Assembly (NCBI GenBank): GCA_028821195.1
Contig: JAPPHB010000056.1
Location: forward strand, 1-64,000
Origin: Gammaproteobacteria bacterium
GTDB lineage: Bacteria > Gemmatimonadota > Gemmatimonadetes > Longimicrobiales > Gaopeijiaceae
DNA length: 64,000 nt
Direction of reading: 5' to 3'
Shown here: positions 1 to 7,568 of the stretch, in pieces
Layout: every line of letters begins with the position of its first letter
Numbering within the stretch: position 1 is the first letter of the stretch
Made by a program: the position numbers and the translations under genes
Notes under the pieces: generated by a model
The model's input: only the letters and a program-made list of their open reading frames with translations
Database searches by the model: none
What the model was told of the DNA's origin: nothing

Positions 1-55
1 GGCTCGGCTCGGCTCGGCTCGGCTCGGCTCGGCTCGGCTCGGCTCGGCTCGGCTC
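1..55. repeat. (GGCTC)11 pentanucleotide tandem repeat
   Basis: The first 55 bases are eleven perfect copies of GGCTC, broken after base 55 by TTAACGG. The left edge is the window boundary, so the true copy number is unknown. The unit is five bases, so any coding use would shift frame with each copy lost or gained. No gene is seen to overlap it here. It could be a real microsatellite or a contig-end assembly artefact. Confidence 0.9.
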
Positions 56-281
56 TTAACGGTCGGCGATAATCAATACTCATGGCCCTGTCAACTCCCT
101 TCCGGCGGCGCGGCTTTCTCGAACCCTCAAAAGATAACCGATGGCTTCCGCCACGGGCAAACGCCATCCCGCTCGGCAAGGCCGTCCCGAGCGGGATCCG
201 GCGGAGCACTTGAGAGCCAGCGCCACGGCCGACAGGATTGCCGTAGTCTGAGTCGTTAGAGACTTGCCCTGGGCTTGAGAG
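56..281. other. no gene seen between the repeat and the vapBC operator
   Basis: This stretch has no reading frame with a plausible start, Shine-Dalgarno site or recognisable product on either strand. The long open frame on the minus strand that crosses it also runs through the vapBC genes and looks like a GC-bias artefact. It may hold the vapBC promoter at its right end, but no convincing -10/-35 pair stands out. Confidence 0.5.
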
Positions 282-298
282 TGTGTAACTGTTACACA
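282..298. promoter_or_regulatory. palindromic operator candidate of vapBC-1
   Basis: TGTGTAACTGTTACACA is a perfect palindrome of 8-bp arms around a single central base, ending 31 bp before the antitoxin start codon. Antitoxins with ribbon-helix-helix folds usually repress their own operon by binding such sites, so this is the likely operator. The same geometry (8 + 1 + 8) occurs upstream of the second VapBC pair at 21142-21158, with different bases. Confidence 0.6.
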
Positions 299-329
299 AG
301 ACATTGAGAACCCCTCGGAGGAGAACAGC

Positions 330-563
330 GTGGCTCGACGTGTCAACATCATGATGGACGAGGAGGCGTGGCGCGTGATCGAGCGGTTGCCACGCGGTAG
401 CCGAAGCCGCGCCGTCAACGCCGCGATCCGGGAGTGGTCCGAAACCTCGAACAGGCGGGAGGCCTCCGCACGGATGGATGCGCTGCGCGCTCGGCTGCCC
501 GCCGTCGAAACCGACCGGATCGTCCGGTGGATACGGGAGGAGCGGGAGCGGCGGCTCCCGTGA
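330..563 (+). CDS. VapB-like ribbon-helix-helix antitoxin
   Basis: A 77-residue protein whose first half has the ribbon-helix-helix pattern: a short strand (RRVNIMMDEE) followed by two helices around RAVNAAIREW. The charged C-terminal half is where such antitoxins wrap their toxin. The start is GTG at 330, with CGGAGGAGAA just upstream as ribosome site. Its stop overlaps the GTG start of the PIN-domain toxin (GTGA, 4 bp), so the two are translationally coupled. As DNA-binding partner of a VapC it should repress the operon through the palindrome at 282-298. Family assignment rests on size, fold pattern and neighbour rather than a specific subfamily. Confidence 0.75.
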   Translation: MARRVNIMMDEEAWRVIERLPRGSRSRAVNAAIREWSETSNRREASARMDALRARLPAVETDRIVRWIREERERRLP

Positions 564-982
564 TCGTCACGCCGGACGCATCGGTTCTTCTCAAGTGGGT
601 TCTGCCGGCCGAAGACGAGCAGGACACCGACGCGGCGCTCGCTCTGCGTGACGAAGCGACGGCCGGGACCCTTGATCTGATCGTTCCCCAACTCTGGATC
701 TACGAGGTGGGAAACACGCTGGCGAGGCGGTTTCCCGAGGACGCCGCCGAATTGCTCGCATCGCTTGCGGACTTCGGCCTGACCGAAGCGAAGCTGGACG
801 CAAGCTGGAGAGGCCGCGCCGTGTCCCTGTCCGTGAGGTACGGTGTCGCGTTCTACGACGCGGCCTACCATGCCGTGGCGCTCGGCCTCCGGGGCGTGTT
901 CGTGACGGCCGACGAACGGTATGTGCGCCGCGCCTCGGGGGCTGGGGGCATCTCGTCCCTTCGGCTCTGGCGGACACCCTGA
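560..982 (+). CDS. vapC: VapC-type PIN-domain ribonuclease toxin
   Basis: A 140-residue PIN-domain protein. The acidic residues of the metal site are visible: Asp in TPDASVLLKW near the N-terminus, Glu in LWIYEVGNTLA, Asp in FYDAAYHAVA and Asp in VTADERYV. VapC toxins cleave RNA, often tRNA, when not held by their antitoxin. An open frame extends upstream inside the antitoxin gene, but the PIN fold begins at the GTG at 560, which overlaps the antitoxin stop by 4 bp; that start is preferred. The gene ends 340 bp before the next gene. Function as a toxin is inferred from family and context. Confidence 0.85.
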   Translation: MIVTPDASVLLKWVLPAEDEQDTDAALALRDEATAGTLDLIVPQLWIYEVGNTLARRFPEDAAELLASLADFGLTEAKLDASWRGRAVSLSVRYGVAFYDAAYHAVALGLRGVFVTADERYVRRASGAGGISSLRLWRTP

Positions 983-1122
983 AAACAGGTCCGAAATAGG
1001 AGCGGGAGTTCCCGCAGTTTGAGGCGATTTCCCCGCCAAATCAGGGAGACGACAGCCGACGCTCTTCAAGGGTAGGAGGCGCAGATCGTGCGGCCCTGTA
1101 TGACTTTAGACGATTCCCTACC

Positions 1123-1269
1123 CTGATTCTGGCTACCTTCAGTCCGCTGGGCGGCCGTCTGACCGTCGGCCCGGGTTTGTCGGCGAACATCGAGGCCGGC
1201 CGCAGCGCGTGGGCTCCCGATTCGGGTCCGGCACATGGCGCCATGGTCAACTTCTCAGTGCACTGGTAG
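1123..1269 (+). pseudogene. possible C-terminal remnant of an outer-membrane beta-barrel protein
   Basis: In plus frame 1 this stretch reads as about 48 residues with alternating hydrophobic pattern (LTVGPGLSANIEAG, then GAMVNFSVHW) and stops at TAG directly after an aromatic residue. That is the typical end of a TonB-receptor-like or other outer-membrane barrel. No start codon or ribosome site precedes it and the frame upstream is not protein-like, so if real it is a decayed 3' fragment. Apart from this, the 983-1321 gap holds nothing recognisable. The call rests only on the pattern of the last residues and is tentative. Confidence 0.3.
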
Positions 1270-1321
1270 CGGGATCCCGGGCGGGTCGGCCGGCGCCAGG
1301 CGGGCCGGCCCCCCGCGTTCC

Positions 1322-2053
1322 TCAATTTTCGATTGATCCGAGCCCGTCCGGGTCGTAGGGCAGCGGCTCGGTCGTGACCCCCGCGTGGTCCACGGCCAGC
1401 GCGGCCTCGGCTCCTGCGGCACAAGGAACCCCTCCGATGTGCCATCGCCGAGGATCCTCCGGCAGATCCTCGACCGCCAGCAGTCCCTGCGCGGCGCCGG
1501 GAGTCGGATCCACGGAGAAAGACCTTAGCGGGTGTGTGAGGCCGAAACCCAGCGCCTTCAGAAACGCCTCCTTGCGGGTCCAGATGCGAAAGAAGAGCCG
1601 CCGCCGCTCTTCCGCCGGGGCCGCGTGCAGGCGAGCCGCCTCGTCTCGTGCGAAGTTCTTGTCGGCGATACCGAGCACGAGGCGCACAGTGCGCCTTTCC
1701 TCGATGTCCACACCCAGCCGGCCCGAAGCCGCCACGGCGATCATGAGCCGGTCCTCGGAGTGCGACTGGTTGAAGGAAGGGCCACCGGGCAGGAAGGGCT
1801 TCCCCTTGTCCTCGTAGTGAAAGCGGACGGTCTCCGGGGGGATGCCGTTCAACTGCCCCAGCACGCGGCGCAGGTGCGCCTGGGCGACGGTGTAGCGACG
1901 GCGGTGCCGATCGTACACGAAGCGGTTGGCGCGCTTGCGTTCGCGCGCGGAGAGGAGCCGGCGGGCAGCGGCCACGATGTCCGCGGGGACATCCAGCCGC
2001 CCCTCCCAGATGTAGACGACGCCTGGCTGGAGGTGTGGGATTCTCGTGGTCAT
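1322..2053 (-). CDS. Sfp-type 4'-phosphopantetheinyl transferase
   Basis: About 243 residues. Transfers 4'-phosphopantetheine from CoA to a serine of acyl or peptidyl carrier domains, making them active. Family motifs are all present: FNQSHSED, the Mg-binding GVDIEE, and FFRIWTRKEAFLKA with the WxxKEA signature. The ATG at 2051-2053 places the start just before the conserved VVYIWEGRL strand. An in-frame start further out (2113) would add an Arg-rich, unlikely leader. No clear Shine-Dalgarno is seen before either. It stands alone on the minus strand, divergent from the acetamidase gene. No polyketide or peptide synthase is in the window, so it may serve fatty acid synthesis ACP or clusters elsewhere. 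Confidence 0.92.
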   Translation of the reverse strand: MTTRIPHLQPGVVYIWEGRLDVPADIVAAARRLLSARERKRANRFVYDRHRRRYTVAQAHLRRVLGQLNGIPPETVRFHYEDKGKPFLPGGPSFNQSHSEDRLMIAVAASGRLGVDIEERRTVRLVLGIADKNFARDEAARLHAAPAEERRRLFFRIWTRKEAFLKALGFGLTHPLRSFSVDPTPGAAQGLLAVEDLPEDPRRWHIGGVPCAAGAEAALAVDHAGVTTEPLPYDPDGLGSIEN

Positions 2054-2201
2054 GTGCCGTCGTCGGGGGCGTGAGGAGCCGCGCATGCGGGCGGCGTATG
2101 GCGCGAAGTCCACGGTCGATCAAGTATAAGATCACAACCGCGGGGAAGATCGGCCAAGCCTGCGGGACCCCGTCGCAACCGTCTTCCGAGGAGCCATCCC
2201 G

Positions 2202-3245
2202 ATGTTCGTCACGCCGACTTCGCGCTCGTTCAGGCGCGCCGCAGCCGTTGCCCCCTGCATCCCCCTCGCCCTGGCTGCCTGCCAGGCCGCGCCTCCTGCG
2301 GAGGAACAGTCCGGCGAGGCGCCGATGGCCGCGGAGACGCTGGCGCCCGAGTACACGCTCGGCCCCGAGAACTCCCACAATCGCTGGAGTTCCACGATCC
2401 CGCCCCAGCTCACGGTTCCCTCCGGAGCGGTCGTCGAGGTGTTCACCAAGGAGGCCTCCGATGGCCAGATCACCGAATCCACGACCGCCGAGGACCTGGC
2501 CAACGTCGACTTCGACCTGATCCATGCCCTCACCGGGCCCATCTACGTGGAAGGGGCAAGCCCGGGCGACATCCTCGCCGTCACCCTGCACGAAATCGAG
2601 GTCCAGGGCTGGGGATGGGCCGGCATCTTTCCCGGCTTCGGGTTCCTGGCCGACGAGATCACCGGGCCGTGGATCCGGGGCTTCCCGATGGAGCCCGGCG
2701 CCACGGAAGTCGCCTTCAACGACGACATCACGATCCCGCTGGCGCCGTTCGCCGGGGTCATGGGGGTCGCGCCCGACACCGACTCGATGCTCGTGACCAT
2801 CCCGCCCCGCACCAACGGCGGCAACATGGACAACCGCCACATGATCGCCGGGACCACGGTCTACTTCCCGGTTCAGGTCGAGGGTGCGCTTTTCTCCATC
2901 GGCGACGCGCACGCCGCCCAGGGAGACGGCGAAGTGTCCGGTTCCGCCATCGAGACGCCCGTGCGCGTCGTCTTCGAAGTCGAGGTCATGGAGAACACGC
3001 GCGGCATGGTCGAGCCCCAGTACGAGAGCGACGACTTCTACGCCGTGACCGCCTTCGCCACCACCATCGACGAGGCGGCCCGCAAGGCCACCCGCTACAT
3101 GATCGACTACCTGGTCGCCGAACACGGGCTCACGCGCGAGGAAGCCTACGTGCTCTGCTCGATCGCCGGCGACATGAAGATCTCGGAGACGGTGGACGTG
3201 CCCCACATGCTGGTCAGCATGCACATGCCGAAGGGGATCTTCTGA
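2202..3245 (+). CDS. acetamidase/formamidase family lipoprotein
   Basis: A 347-residue protein of the FmdA/AmdA family, which hydrolyses short amides such as formamide or acetamide to ammonia and the acid. Family blocks include the strand-rich core with ALTGPIYVEGASPGD, the run GWGWAGIFPGFGFL, FAGVMGVAP, PRTNGGNMDNRH and GDAHAAQGDGEVSG, with Asp/His/Glu typical of the metal-dependent active site. Unlike most family members it has an N-terminal lipoprotein signal (LALAAC, Cys near residue 27), so it is probably exported and lipid-anchored. The start ATG at 2202 has GAGGAG 9 bases upstream. Substrate is not decided by the sequence. Confidence 0.88.
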   Translation: MFVTPTSRSFRRAAAVAPCIPLALAACQAAPPAEEQSGEAPMAAETLAPEYTLGPENSHNRWSSTIPPQLTVPSGAVVEVFTKEASDGQITESTTAEDLANVDFDLIHALTGPIYVEGASPGDILAVTLHEIEVQGWGWAGIFPGFGFLADEITGPWIRGFPMEPGATEVAFNDDITIPLAPFAGVMGVAPDTDSMLVTIPPRTNGGNMDNRHMIAGTTVYFPVQVEGALFSIGDAHAAQGDGEVSGSAIETPVRVVFEVEVMENTRGMVEPQYESDDFYAVTAFATTIDEAARKATRYMIDYLVAEHGLTREEAYVLCSIAGDMKISETVDVPHMLVSMHMPKGIF

Positions 3246-3322
3246 GGTGTGAGGGGCGTCGCGGCATTATGCGCGCCAGAGGCGGCGATGACGATGGAAC
3301 GGATGCCCGAATTCAGGACGCT

Positions 3323-4204
3323 TCAATTCGGCAACGCCCGTCCGACCGTGATGTGATACACCGTCTGCTGCCGCTCGTAGATCACGAGGACCAGCCCCTC
3401 GGACTGCGCCTCCAGGAGCACCCGGCTGAAGATGGCTCCCAGTTCGCGGGACTTGCGGCCCGAGACCGACTCCAGCGCCAGATCGACGAACCGCTCGACG
3501 TGCGGCGCGAACTCAGACGGGACGCCGGCGAGAATCTCCGGTGGCCGCTCGGCCGGGGGTGCGAACGCGGAGTAGGAGAGGTCCACGGTGGTGCCGAACT
3601 CGTGTGAGCTCACGCCGGCGGCTGCGTTCGGGTTCCTGCCCCGCAGCCGTGCCTGCCGCTCCGACGTGCGCAGGGCGCTCGTGACCTCGATGCGGTACGG
3701 CGGAAGCCCGATCTCCGCGAGGCGTTCCTGGAAGCTCCGGCCCAGCTCCTCGAGCAAGGCGGGCACCTCGGGCACCATGTACGTGGGGGAAGTGCCGGGG
3801 CGAACGATCCAGTGGGCGGTGCTGTCCTCGAGCTCAATCAGCCGCCCGGCCGCGACAAGTGAGTCCCGGGCCGCGCGGTCGGCTACCCGCACGCCCAGTT
3901 CGCGGGCGCGGGCCACGTGCGACGCGTTGAGGAAGCGGCGGAGCGCGTTCTCCTGTGCCGTCGTCATTACCGGGAGGGGAGAGAGGATGCCGTTGGCCCG
4001 GTCCGCCTCCCGTTCCGTGAGGGAAAGCGCCTGTGACAGGGCTCGCTCGATCTCCGCGACCGTGGCGGCCCTGGTCGCCTCCACCGCCGCCTCGACCGCC
4101 GCCTCCCTCTCCCGTTCCGCTCTGCCGCACGAGGTGAGGATCAGGGCCAGAAGCGCAATCCAGGCCGCTCTGGAACGAAACGCAGCCGTGCCGCCGGTTG
4201 TCAT
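3323..4204 (-). CDS. DUF5715 family lipoprotein, peptidase M15-like
   Basis: About 293 residues with a lipoprotein signal (ALILTSC), an Ala/Glu-rich helical stretch, and a C-terminal domain resembling D,D-carboxypeptidases of the VanY/M15 fold: SALRTSERQ, then SSHEFGTTVDLSY (HxxGxxxD zinc-ligand pattern), and YHITVG near the end as possible third histidine. DUF5715 proteins share this layout; most are uncharacterised. If active it would cut peptidoglycan stem peptides in the periplasm. The ATG at 4202-4204 has GGAGG six bases upstream, better than the upstream in-frame start. It is transcribed away from the carboxypeptidase-like gene. Confidence 0.78.
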   Translation of the reverse strand: MTTGGTAAFRSRAAWIALLALILTSCGRAEREREAAVEAAVEATRAATVAEIERALSQALSLTEREADRANGILSPLPVMTTAQENALRRFLNASHVARARELGVRVADRAARDSLVAAGRLIELEDSTAHWIVRPGTSPTYMVPEVPALLEELGRSFQERLAEIGLPPYRIEVTSALRTSERQARLRGRNPNAAAGVSSHEFGTTVDLSYSAFAPPAERPPEILAGVPSEFAPHVERFVDLALESVSGRKSRELGAIFSRVLLEAQSEGLVLVIYERQQTVYHITVGRALPN

Positions 4205-4436
4205 CGAATTCCTCCAGTTCAGCGGGTCGCAGGAACCGTCCACAGTGTACGGGTTGCGACGCTAGACGCGTCGATGACCGCAGGCAAGGAGCAGAGAGCA
4301 ATGACGCAAGGCGGATTGCACCCTCGCTCGAGCCTCGTCGGAAGGGCCCCGCTCGCGCGAGCAACCGGAACCTGTGCCCCTCCATCCGATTAGACAGACA
4401 GAGCAAGCACGTGTCTCGATCCCGTCCGAACCGCCG

Positions 4437-5579
4437 ATGGCCATCGACCAGCTCCCACTCGTCCGGCGGCAGCCGCATCGCCGCATACCGCAGATAGACC
4501 ACCGTACCCGGGTCCGAGCCACCCACGCGCTGAGCGCAGTCTTCCTTCTGATATTCGGCTTCGCCGCCGCGTCCCCCGCGCGGGCCCAGATCACGGGCTA
4601 CGTCCTGAACGAGGAGGGCGACCCCGTCGCCGGTGCCGCCATCGAAGCGTGGGCGGCGGACCGCAAGATCGGAGGCCGGCTGGCCAACGAGGACGGCTCG
4701 TTTCGGTTCCCCGCGGAAATGACGGGACGGATTCGCGCCCTGTACGCGGGACAGCTCGGATACCATCCCGAGGTGGTCCAGATCGAGGATGGCGTCGACG
4801 CCTACGAGATCCGCCTCACCCGCGAACCCATTCCGCTTCCCGAGTTGATCGTGGATGCGGAACGGGCCCGTTGCGCCGGCGGGGAGGATCGCGAAGCCCG
4901 CCGCCTGTGGGAGTACGCCGCCGCGCGCTACAACCAGGGTCTGGACACTCTGGGAGTGGCCACCTATCTGGCGTCCGTGGAGTCCATCCTGCCGGAGGGC
5001 GAGGTGGGAACGGTGCAGGCCGCGGGCGAGGCCGTGGCTCAGCGCGGCTCCTCTTCCCTGCTCCGCTTCAGTTGGCGGCGGCGCATCGAGCGCGAGGGGT
5101 ACGCGTACCAGATCCGGAGATCCACGCCCGAGCAGTCGTACACGTCCTGGGTCTATCCTCCGCTGGAGGCGGATTTCGCCCCGCACTTCTCGGGAGAGTT
5201 CTTCGGCGACCGGCATCGCTTCCTGTTCGACAGGTCCGACGAACCCGATGACGACGGGAGCGTGACGCTGGTGTTCTGCGCGCGCGACGACGACCACCCG
5301 TCGATGGAAGGCACGCTGGTCATTGGCCCGGACACGACCATCGCGGTCGCCCAGTGGCTCTTCCGCACCCCGGAGCCGGTGGAGCACGCGGGCGGACGCG
5401 CGGTGTTCGGCCCGCTCGCGGACGATCCCGACGACTCGTATCTGCTTCCCATCGAGGGCGTCTTCTGGCGCAGGTCGCCGCCTGACAGCTACTGGCAGCG
5501 GTACCAGAAGTTCGAGCAGTGGATGGTCGCGCAGGGCGACTCGGTGCCTTTCCTTCCCAAGAGGCCGGGCGGAGATTAG
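4437..5579 (+). CDS. carboxypeptidase-regulatory-like domain protein, exported
   Basis: About 380 residues. A hydrophobic signal (LSAVFLLIFGFAAA, cleavage near PARAQ) precedes a beta-sandwich of the carboxypeptidase-regulatory type: ITGYVLNEEGDPVAGAAI, then DGSFRF and the strand ending IRLTREPIPLPELIV, as found before TonB-receptor plugs. The remaining ~250 residues match nothing I can name. There is no barrel, so it is not a receptor itself. The start is uncertain: ATG at 4437 is used, but about 30 residues precede the signal and no Shine-Dalgarno site is seen; ATG at 4374 is also in frame. It is followed after 54 bp by the PQQ dehydrogenase. Confidence 0.65.
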   Translation: MAIDQLPLVRRQPHRRIPQIDHRTRVRATHALSAVFLLIFGFAAASPARAQITGYVLNEEGDPVAGAAIEAWAADRKIGGRLANEDGSFRFPAEMTGRIRALYAGQLGYHPEVVQIEDGVDAYEIRLTREPIPLPELIVDAERARCAGGEDREARRLWEYAAARYNQGLDTLGVATYLASVESILPEGEVGTVQAAGEAVAQRGSSSLLRFSWRRRIEREGYAYQIRRSTPEQSYTSWVYPPLEADFAPHFSGEFFGDRHRFLFDRSDEPDDDGSVTLVFCARDDDHPSMEGTLVIGPDTTIAVAQWLFRTPEPVEHAGGRAVFGPLADDPDDSYLLPIEGVFWRRSPPDSYWQRYQKFEQWMVAQGDSVPFLPKRPGGD

Positions 5580-5633
5580 GGCGGGCTCCGGGCGCGCCGG
5601 AGCGACAAGCCGCCAACCTCACCGATCACCGCC

Positions 5634-7568
5634 ATGAGACATCTCTCGACGGGATGGCCGCGCCTCCCTTCTCCGTACCCCGTCGTCCTCCTCCTCTTCG
5701 CCTGCGCCGAGGCCGCCCCCCAGCCCCAGCCGCCGGGCGACGGGGACTGGGTCGCCTACGGCCGCGACGCCGGAGGATCCAAGTACTCGCCGCTCGACCA
5801 GATCACGACCGCGAATGTGGCCGACCTCGAGCTGGCGTGGAGCTGGGAGACGGGCGAGCAGCCGATTTCCGGGCCGCTGTCACCGATCCGCGGCCAGGAA
5901 ACGCGCCCGGGCAACTTCGAGACGACGCCGCTGGCCTTCAACGACACGCTCTTCTTCACCACGGCCTACAACCGGGTCATCGCCCTCGAGGGCAGCACGG
6001 GACGCCCGCACTGGGAGTACGACCCGCGCACCGTGGAATGGGGCCAGCCGCCCAACGGCACCGGCTTCGTGCACCGCGGGGTGGCCGTGTGGAGCGGGCC
6101 GGGCGAGCGGCGCATCTTCCTCAACACGCGCTGGCGCCTGATCGCGCTCGACGCCGCCACCGGCGAACCGATCCAGTCGTTCGGGCACCGGGGCGAGATC
6201 GACCTGACCGAACAGCTGCTCTGGCCCACCAACCGACTGCACTACACGCAGACGTCGCCGCCGGTGGTCTTCGAGGACCTCGTGATCGTAGGCAACGGGG
6301 TGTGGGACGGCTTCGTCTATCCGCGTGACCCGCCGGGGAACGTACAGGCCTTCGACGTGCACACGGGCGAACTGGCGTGGTCGTTCAACCTGATCCCGCA
6401 GCCCGGCGAGCCCGGGAACGAGACCTGGGAGGACGGCAGTTGGGACTACACAGGGCACACCAACGCCTGGGCGCCGATGGTGGTGGACGAGGAACGTGGG
6501 CTCCTGTATGCGGGAATCGGCACCCCGTCCAACGACTACTACGGTGGCCACCGCCTGGGCGACAACCTGTACGCGGAGTCGCTGGTCGCCCTGGACGCGC
6601 GCACCGGCGAGCTGGCGTGGCACTTCCAGACCGTGCACCACGGGCTGTGGGATTTCGACCTGCCGGGCGCGCCGGTGCTCCTGACCGCGACGGTCGACGG
6701 CCGCGAGGTCGACGCGGTGGCCGTGGCCGGCAAGACCGGCTTCGTCTACACCTTCGACCGGGAGACCGGCGAGCCTGTGTGGCCCATCGAGGAGCGGCCC
6801 GTCCCGGCGAGCGACGTGCGCGGCGAGGTCGCCGCCGCGACCCAGCCCTTCCCCACCTCCCCGCCCCCGTTCGCCCGCCAGGGGTTCACCCCCGACGACC
6901 TCATCGACCTCACGCCGGAGCTGCGGCGGCGCGCGGAGGAACTCACGGCCGGCTACCGTTTCGGCCCCCTCTACGAGCCGCCTTCCATGGAAGGAACCAT
7001 CGCCATGCCGGGCATCCTCGGCGGGGGCAACTGGGGCGGCGTGGCGGTGGATCCCGCCAGCGCGGTCCTGTTCGTTAAGTCGTCCGAAGAGGCCAGCCTG
7101 CTCAGGATCGCACCCGCCAACCCGGCTACCACGGTGGCTGACTACGCGATCGACCGCACGTCGTCGAGAACCCTGACTGTGGACGGGCTGCCCATCTCCA
7201 ACCCGCCCTACGGCACCATTACGGCCATCGACATGAACGGCGGCGCGATCCTCTGGCAGGAGGCGGTCGGCGAGCGCCCCGAGATCGCGGGCCATCCCGC
7301 GCTGGCAGGGCTCGACCTGCCCGCCCGGCTGGGGGTGGTGGGGGCGCCCGGCCCGTTCGCGACCGCCGGCGGCCTGGTGTTCCTCACCGGCGGCTCGGAC
7401 ATCCTGTACGCCTTCGACGCTCAGAGCGGTGAGGTGCTGTGGGAGGGTCGGCTGCCCGCGCGGGCCTACGCCAACCCGATGACCTTCGAGACACGCGACG
7501 GCCGCCAGCTCGTGGTCATCGCGACGGGTGAGCGGGAGGGAGCGGCGCTGCTGGCGTTCGGGCTCTAG
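5634..7568 (+). CDS. PQQ-dependent dehydrogenase, lipoprotein
   Basis: A 644-residue quinoprotein of the eight-bladed beta-propeller class, which oxidises sugars or alcohols in the periplasm and passes electrons to the respiratory chain. The N-terminus has a lipobox (VLLLFAC), then the family opening WVAYGRDAGGSKYSPLDQI. Typical blade motifs follow: HHGLWDFDLPGAP, AGKTGFVYTFDRETGEPVW and GGNWGGVAVDP. It resembles the glucose/quinate dehydrogenase group without membrane helices and without a C-terminal cytochrome domain. The 3' end overlaps the convergent gene at 7516-8562 by 53 bp. PQQ synthesis genes are not in the window, so cofactor supply is unknown. Confidence 0.9.
   Translation: MRHLSTGWPRLPSPYPVVLLLFACAEAAPQPQPPGDGDWVAYGRDAGGSKYSPLDQITTANVADLELAWSWETGEQPISGPLSPIRGQETRPGNFETTPLAFNDTLFFTTAYNRVIALEGSTGRPHWEYDPRTVEWGQPPNGTGFVHRGVAVWSGPGERRIFLNTRWRLIALDAATGEPIQSFGHRGEIDLTEQLLWPTNRLHYTQTSPPVVFEDLVIVGNGVWDGFVYPRDPPGNVQAFDVHTGELAWSFNLIPQPGEPGNETWEDGSWDYTGHTNAWAPMVVDEERGLLYAGIGTPSNDYYGGHRLGDNLYAESLVALDARTGELAWHFQTVHHGLWDFDLPGAPVLLTATVDGREVDAVAVAGKTGFVYTFDRETGEPVWPIEERPVPASDVRGEVAAATQPFPTSPPPFARQGFTPDDLIDLTPELRRRAEELTAGYRFGPLYEPPSMEGTIAMPGILGGGNWGGVAVDPASAVLFVKSSEEASLLRIAPANPATTVADYAIDRTSSRTLTVDGLPISNPPYGTITAIDMNGGAILWQEAVGERPEIAGHPALAGLDLPARLGVVGAPGPFATAGGLVFLTGGSDILYAFDAQSGEVLWEGRLPARAYANPMTFETRDGRQLVVIATGEREGAALLAFGL

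Noticed and set aside
2111-2150. Sigma70 promoter for the phosphopantetheinyl transferase (TATACT on the minus strand)
   Set aside because: No -35 hexamer at a workable distance; the nearest TTGTGA is only a few bases away.
1041-3224. 727-codon open frame on the minus strand
   Set aside because: It runs antisense through the phosphopantetheinyl transferase and acetamidase genes, both with clear families; residue make-up (His/Gly/Arg rich) is that of a GC-bias shadow.
5880-7295. 471-codon antisense frame over the PQQ dehydrogenase
   Set aside because: Shadow caused by strong third-position GC; no start signal or family.
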